Shown here in pieces: positions 32,303 to 35,828 of a DNA stretch of 35,828 nt. The stretch comes from Burkholderiales bacterium (lineage in GTDB: Bacteria; Pseudomonadota; Gammaproteobacteria; Burkholderiales; JAEUOS01), in NCBI GenBank assembly GCA_947473125.1, contig CANJDH010000045.1, forward strand, positions 1-35,828, in the 5' to 3' direction. Position numbers and translations under genes: made by a program. Under the pieces are notes generated by a model. It was not told where the DNA came from, did not search any database, and saw only the letters and a list, made by a program, of their open reading frames with translations. Within the stretch, counting starts at the first letter, position 1; each line of letters opens with the position of its first letter.

Positions 32303-32785
32303 ATGATCCGCAACAAGACATTGCATGCCGCCGCCCGTTTGTTGCTGGGTGCCTTCATCGCCGCTTACGCGATGTCGTCGGTGCATGTCTATGCGGGTGT
32401 GGCCAAGGCCAGTGGCGCCCAACCGGCACCTGCGGTCCACCACGCCACGCCGCCTGCGCAACCGGGCCGTGCAGCTATGCCCCAGGAGCATGGCGCCATG
32501 CTTGATGCGGGCGCGGACATGGAGAGCACGGACAACCATTGCCAACCCAAGGTGGTGGACCCGGCCATCATGCTGTGCAAGTTCCATTGCCAGAATGCCG
32601 TACAGACGCTCGACCACCCCAGCGCAACGCTGCCTGATCTGCAACCCGTGGCGGCCCTCATGGTGCCGCTGGCAGACTCCGCCATTGCCCGGAAACCGTT
32701 GGTAGTCAAGGCTTTCCGGCCGGAGGCCGCGCACCACGGGGGCGCACCCCCGCCCTACGCCAGCACCGCTCGCCTGCGCATTTGA
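32303..32785 (+). CDS. Putative exported Cys/His-containing protein of the copper cluster
   Basis: A 160-residue protein I do not recognise as a named family. The N-terminus (LLLGAFIAAYAMSSVHVYAG) looks like a signal peptide or single anchor. The mature part has many His, Met and Pro residues, then DNHCQPK and LCKFHCQNAV, giving three cysteines with nearby histidines that could bind copper, and a Pro-rich C-terminus (HHGGAPPPYAS). No Shine-Dalgarno sequence precedes the ATG; a TATAGT lies seven bases upstream (32291-32296), so the message may be leaderless. Its place between cueR and the CusF-like gene suggests a periplasmic copper role; that is inference. Confidence 0.7.
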   Translation: MIRNKTLHAAARLLLGAFIAAYAMSSVHVYAGVAKASGAQPAPAVHHATPPAQPGRAAMPQEHGAMLDAGADMESTDNHCQPKVVDPAIMLCKFHCQNAVQTLDHPSATLPDLQPVAALMVPLADSAIARKPLVVKAFRPEAAHHGGAPPPYASTARLRI

Positions 32786-32861
32786 GCCGTTGACCGAAGT
32801 GATGTGCCGCGCCCATTGGGTTTGGGTCGTGGCTGGATTCATTTTTTGTCAAGGAGTCAAC

Positions 32862-33392
32862 ATGCATTCAAACATTGCGGTCCTGGTTGTCGCGAGCAGC
32901 GCAGCCCTTACGGCGTTTAGCGCGGGCGCACAGCCCGCCGCCCCCGCCCTGAAGTACGAATCGGCGTTCGACGGCTACACCCGTTTTGCCGATGAAAAGC
33001 GCGCCAATTGGCGCGATGTCAACGACACCGCCGGCGTGCTTGGCGGTCACGCGGCCCATATTCGCGATGTCGAGAAGGTGGTCAGCGCAGCCGGCACCGT
33101 GATGGAGATTGACCGCAGTGCCAACCGCGTCCGCATCGATGGTGATGCGGTCAAGCCGCTTGGCTGGCCGGCCGGTATCGCCTTCTGGTCCCTGAAATCG
33201 GCCGCCCTGGCCGATCAAATCAAACCCGGTCAGCGCGTTGCGTTTCGTCTGGAAAAAGACGGCGATATCTATCGCATCACGGCGTTCGACGGCAATGCGC
33301 CGGCCGCAGCCGCCAGTCAGAAACCAGTCAATCCGCCGGCCAATCCACACGCCGGCCACATGGGCAGGCCATCGTCGGGAGACAAAAAATGA
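32862..33392 (+). CDS. CusF-like periplasmic protein with degenerate metal site
   Basis: 176 residues: signal peptide (VLVVASSAALTAFSAGAQ), a linker of about 70 residues, then a CusF-like OB-fold (AAGTVMEIDRSANRVRID, GWPAGIAFWSL, IKPGQRVAFRLEKDGDIYRI) and a Pro-rich tail ending in HAGHM. CusF passes Cu(I)/Ag(I) to the CusCBA efflux pump. Of the four CusF metal-site residues only the tryptophan (GWP) is kept; the positions of His36, Met47 and Met49 read Gly, Gly and Ala. The strong AAGGAG before the ATG at 32862 fixes the start. The stop overlaps the TolC-family gene by four bases (ATGA), so the two are coupled. Confidence 0.82.
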   Translation: MHSNIAVLVVASSAALTAFSAGAQPAAPALKYESAFDGYTRFADEKRANWRDVNDTAGVLGGHAAHIRDVEKVVSAAGTVMEIDRSANRVRIDGDAVKPLGWPAGIAFWSLKSAALADQIKPGQRVAFRLEKDGDIYRITAFDGNAPAAAASQKPVNPPANPHAGHMGRPSSGDKK

Positions 33393-34825
33393 ACGCCGTC
33401 AAATATTCGTGTTGCGCGGGTAGAGGCAAGCGCCTGCTGGCCTTGATGCTGGCCGCGACGGTACTCGCCGGCTGCGCGTCCTTTTCGGAAGATCGCGGCC
33501 TCGGCCTGGCCCAACAAACCGCCAAAGAGCGCCTCGGCAAGGACATTACCTGGGTGCGCAGTGAGGCCGATGCCGACAGCGTCAAGACCAAGGTGCAGGC
33601 GCTGCTCGGCAAACCGCTCTCGGCCGACGACGCGGTGCAGATCGCGCTTTACAACAACCCCGGCTTGCAGGCCACTTACGCCGAGCTGGGGATCTCCGAA
33701 AGCGATCTGGTCTCCGCCGGGCGCATCGACAATCCGCGCTTCATCTTCATGCGCGCCATCAACCGGGAGAGCGACGTCAAGATCGAGAGCCTGTTGTCAT
33801 TCGGCGTGATGTCGTTGATTACCCTGCCGATGCGCATGGAGGCAGCCGGTCGGCGCTTCGAAGCCACCCGGCGCGGCGTCACCTCCGAAATGCTGCGTAC
33901 CGCCAGCGAAACCCGCAAGGCCTGGGTTGCGGCGGTGGCAGCTGCGCAAACCGTGCAATACATGGCGCAGGTGAAAGAATCAGCCGAAGCCGGAGCCGAG
34001 CTGGCACGTCGCATGGCACGGGCCGGCAATTTCTCCAAACTTTCGCAAATGCGCGAGCACGCCTTCTATGCCGATGCGACCACCCAACTGGCGCGTGCCC
34101 AGCAGGCCGCCGTATCCGCACGCGAGCAGCTGACGCGTCTGATGGGCCTGCCCGATGCGCAGGCGTTCCGCTTGCCCGAGCGCCTGCCAGACCTGCCGGC
34201 CGCGCCGCGTACCGAAGCCGACATTGCCAAGGAAACCATGAACGAGCGCCTCGATATCACCGCGGCCCGGTATGAAGCCGAAGCACTGGCGGCTACGCTG
34301 GGCCTCACCAAGGTGACCCGCTTTACCAACGTATTCGAGATCGGACGTGCCCGGGTTGACGAGGGGCGAGAACCGCGCAAGTGGGGCTGGGAAGTTGCAT
34401 TCGAGATTCCGATTTTCGATTTCGGCGGCGCCCGCGTGGCCGGTGCCGAGGCACGCTACATGCAGGCAGCTGAACGGATTCGCGAAACCGCCGTCACGGC
34501 CAGCAGCGAAGTGCGCGAAACCTACAGCGCGTATCGCACCCAACATGATCTGGCGCGCCATTACCGTGAAGAGATCGTCCCCTTGAGGAAGAAGATTTCC
34601 GACCAAATGCTGCTCCGCTACAACGGCATGCTCAAGTCGGTGTTTGAACTCCTCGCCGACGCGCGCGAGCAGGTGATGGCGGTGAACGGCGCGATCGAGG
34701 CGCAACGCGATTTCTGGATGGCAGAAGCCGACCTGCAAATGGCCCTGATCGGCAAGCCTTCCGCATTGGGGCTGGGCAAGCCGCTTGCATCCACCCCGGT
34801 CAAGTATGCCGGCGGAGGGCACTGA
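33389..34825 (+). CDS. TolC-family outer-membrane efflux lipoprotein
   Basis: 478 residues with a lipoprotein signal peptide (lipobox LAGC at about residue 29) and two outer-membrane-efflux repeats of long helices (LSADDAVQIALYNNPGLQAT at the start of the first; VAFEIPIFDFGGARVAGAEA at the start of the second). It should form the trimeric outer-membrane channel of a metal efflux system, or a lone copper-related OEP. No RND inner-membrane pump or adaptor gene is seen before the window ends. It is coupled to the CusF-like gene and followed one base later by the multicopper oxidase gene, so all three probably form one operon. Confidence 0.9.
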   Translation: MNAVKYSCCAGRGKRLLALMLAATVLAGCASFSEDRGLGLAQQTAKERLGKDITWVRSEADADSVKTKVQALLGKPLSADDAVQIALYNNPGLQATYAELGISESDLVSAGRIDNPRFIFMRAINRESDVKIESLLSFGVMSLITLPMRMEAAGRRFEATRRGVTSEMLRTASETRKAWVAAVAAAQTVQYMAQVKESAEAGAELARRMARAGNFSKLSQMREHAFYADATTQLARAQQAAVSAREQLTRLMGLPDAQAFRLPERLPDLPAAPRTEADIAKETMNERLDITAARYEAEALAATLGLTKVTRFTNVFEIGRARVDEGREPRKWGWEVAFEIPIFDFGGARVAGAEARYMQAAERIRETAVTASSEVRETYSAYRTQHDLARHYREEIVPLRKKISDQMLLRYNGMLKSVFELLADAREQVMAVNGAIEAQRDFWMAEADLQMALIGKPSALGLGKPLASTPVKYAGGGH

Positions 34826-34826
34826 G

Positions 34827-35828
34827 ATGAACACCAATATGAAAACCACCAAGAAGCCTGATCTGCTCAACCCGCGCACGCTGCCGTCTGCCCGAAACGC
34901 TTTAAGCGCGGCTACACCCGCCACGGCACAGCCCGATGCGGCACGTCGCCGTTTCTTCGCACAAAGCGCGGGGGTGGGCGCGGCGATGCTTGGTGCTACG
35001 GCGGTCTCGCGCACCGCCCAGGCCGCCGTACCCGAGGCGCCGCTGCAAAGCGGCGCCGCCACCATCATTACCAAAGCGCCCGCCACGGGGCGGCCCTATA
35101 ACCCGGTGGTTACGCTGAACGGCTGGACCCTGCCGTATCGCATGAAAAACGGTTACAAGGAGTTCCACCTGATCGCCGAGCCGGTGCAGCGTGAAATCGC
35201 GCCAGGCATGAAGGCCAACCTGTGGGGCTACAACGGCCAGTCGCCCGGACCGACCATTGAAGTGGTCGAGGGCGACAAGGTGCGCATGTTTGTCACCAAC
35301 AAGCTGCCCGAGCACACCACCATCCACTGGCATGGCCAGCGCCTGCCGGCCGGCATGGACGGCGTGGGCGGATTGACACAGCCGCAGATCAAGCCGGGCG
35401 AAACCTATGTCTACGAATTCATTGCGCGCCGCGCCGGTACCTTCATGTACCACCCGCACGCCGACGAGATGACGCAGATGGCGATGGGCATGATGGGCCT
35501 GTGGATCACGCATCCGAAGAATGCGGACTTCATGCGCGTGGACCGCGACTTCTGCTTTCTCCTCAATGCCTATGCCATCGACCCGGGCAGCGCGACACCA
35601 CAGCCCAACACCATGCTCGACTTCAACTTGTGGACCTGGAATTCGCGCGCCTTTCCCGGCATCGACCCGCTGGTGTGCCGCCTCGGAGGCCGGGTGCGCA
35701 TTCGCGTCGGCAACCTCACCATGACCAACCATCCGATTCATCTGCATGGTCACGAGTTTGTGGTGACGGGTACGGATGGTGGCTGGACGCCACCGTCGGC
35801 ACGCTGGCCGGAGGTGACCACCGATATC
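34827..35828 (+). CDS. Two-domain multicopper oxidase, Tat-exported, 3' end outside window
   Basis: 334 residues visible. A twin-arginine signal peptide (RRRFFAQSAGVGAAML) about 40 residues in directs folded export to the periplasm. Domain 1 has copper-site motifs HWHG (167-170) and HPHADEM (from 209), followed by a Met-rich stretch (TQMAMGMMG). The next copper motif, HPIHLHGH, comes already at residues 302-309, which fits a two-domain laccase-like oxidase rather than the three-domain CopA/CueO layout. The last HCH motif should lie beyond the window. It likely oxidises Cu(I) to the less toxic Cu(II). GGAGGG at about 34813 serves as ribosome-binding site; it is the last visible gene of the copper operon. 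Confidence 0.9.
   Translation, partial: MNTNMKTTKKPDLLNPRTLPSARNALSAATPATAQPDAARRRFFAQSAGVGAAMLGATAVSRTAQAAVPEAPLQSGAATIITKAPATGRPYNPVVTLNGWTLPYRMKNGYKEFHLIAEPVQREIAPGMKANLWGYNGQSPGPTIEVVEGDKVRMFVTNKLPEHTTIHWHGQRLPAGMDGVGGLTQPQIKPGETYVYEFIARRAGTFMYHPHADEMTQMAMGMMGLWITHPKNADFMRVDRDFCFLLNAYAIDPGSATPQPNTMLDFNLWTWNSRAFPGIDPLVCRLGGRVRIRVGNLTMTNHPIHLHGHEFVVTGTDGGWTPPSARWPEVTTDI

Noticed and set aside
1-35828. CRISPR arrays, tRNA or rRNA genes, insertion sequences, phage genes.
   Set aside because: No spaced direct repeats, no cloverleaf or rRNA segments noticed, and no transposase, integrase or phage-like translations in any frame.

Overview
This is a high-GC window of about 35.8 kb from a betaproteobacterium, most likely of the order Burkholderiales. 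The pointers are the gene content (a Bug-type tripartite tricarboxylate receptor, the slt - NDUFA9-like - GST - cca block, NasT/NasA remnants, CueR-type copper genes) and the codon use. That placement is an inference. The genes are tightly packed and no gene-free stretch exceeds about 190 bases. I found no tRNA, rRNA, CRISPR array, IS element or phage gene.

Region by region. 1-5.3 kb is housekeeping: cca (cut by the window edge), a glutathione transferase, an NDUFA9-like reductase and a soluble lytic transglycosylase on the minus strand, with 5-formyl-THF cyclo-ligase divergent from them. 5.3-11.5 kb holds a class V aminotransferase, then a pair: a class III nucleotide cyclase fused to an FHA domain, and a 1248-residue coiled-coil protein with a C-terminal membrane anchor. 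11.5-15.8 kb holds a fused indolepyruvate:ferredoxin oxidoreductase and a divergent Lrp/AsnC regulator, with three palindromes between them. 15.8-21.0 kb holds a molybdopterin oxidoreductase with an atypical SDR, and divergently a DapA-like aldolase/lyase and a Bug solute receptor. 21.0-24.1 kb is a wrecked nitrate-assimilation operon: an intact sigma-54 promoter reads into nasT, which is cut inside its ANTAR domain and joined directly to the 3' part of nasA. The nasA remnant carries three further frameshifts, and an intact cobA follows. 24.1-25.8 kb holds 4-hydroxyphenylpyruvate dioxygenase with a second divergent Lrp/AsnC gene. 25.8-28.8 kb is a two-gene transport unit: an anion permease of the DASS/SLC13 type with an N-terminal cyclic-nucleotide-binding-like domain, translationally coupled to a membrane-anchored ABC-type solute-binding protein. 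28.9-35.8 kb is a copper-resistance cluster: copZ-like chaperone and copA ATPase under divergent CueR-type promoters, cueR, a small Cys/His protein, a CusF-like protein, a TolC-family lipoprotein and a two-domain multicopper oxidase (cut by the window edge).

How the genes work together. The two Lrp-linked loci both act on 2-oxo acids made from aromatic amino acids, so this stretch looks like an aromatic amino-acid catabolism neighbourhood. The copper cluster is a complete sense-export-oxidise set. The strongest candidates for something undescribed are the cyclase-FHA plus giant membrane-tethered coiled coil, and the DASS permease that appears to have acquired both a cytoplasmic sensor-like domain and a dedicated solute-binding protein. 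The nas scar is the clearest evidence of recent genome decay.
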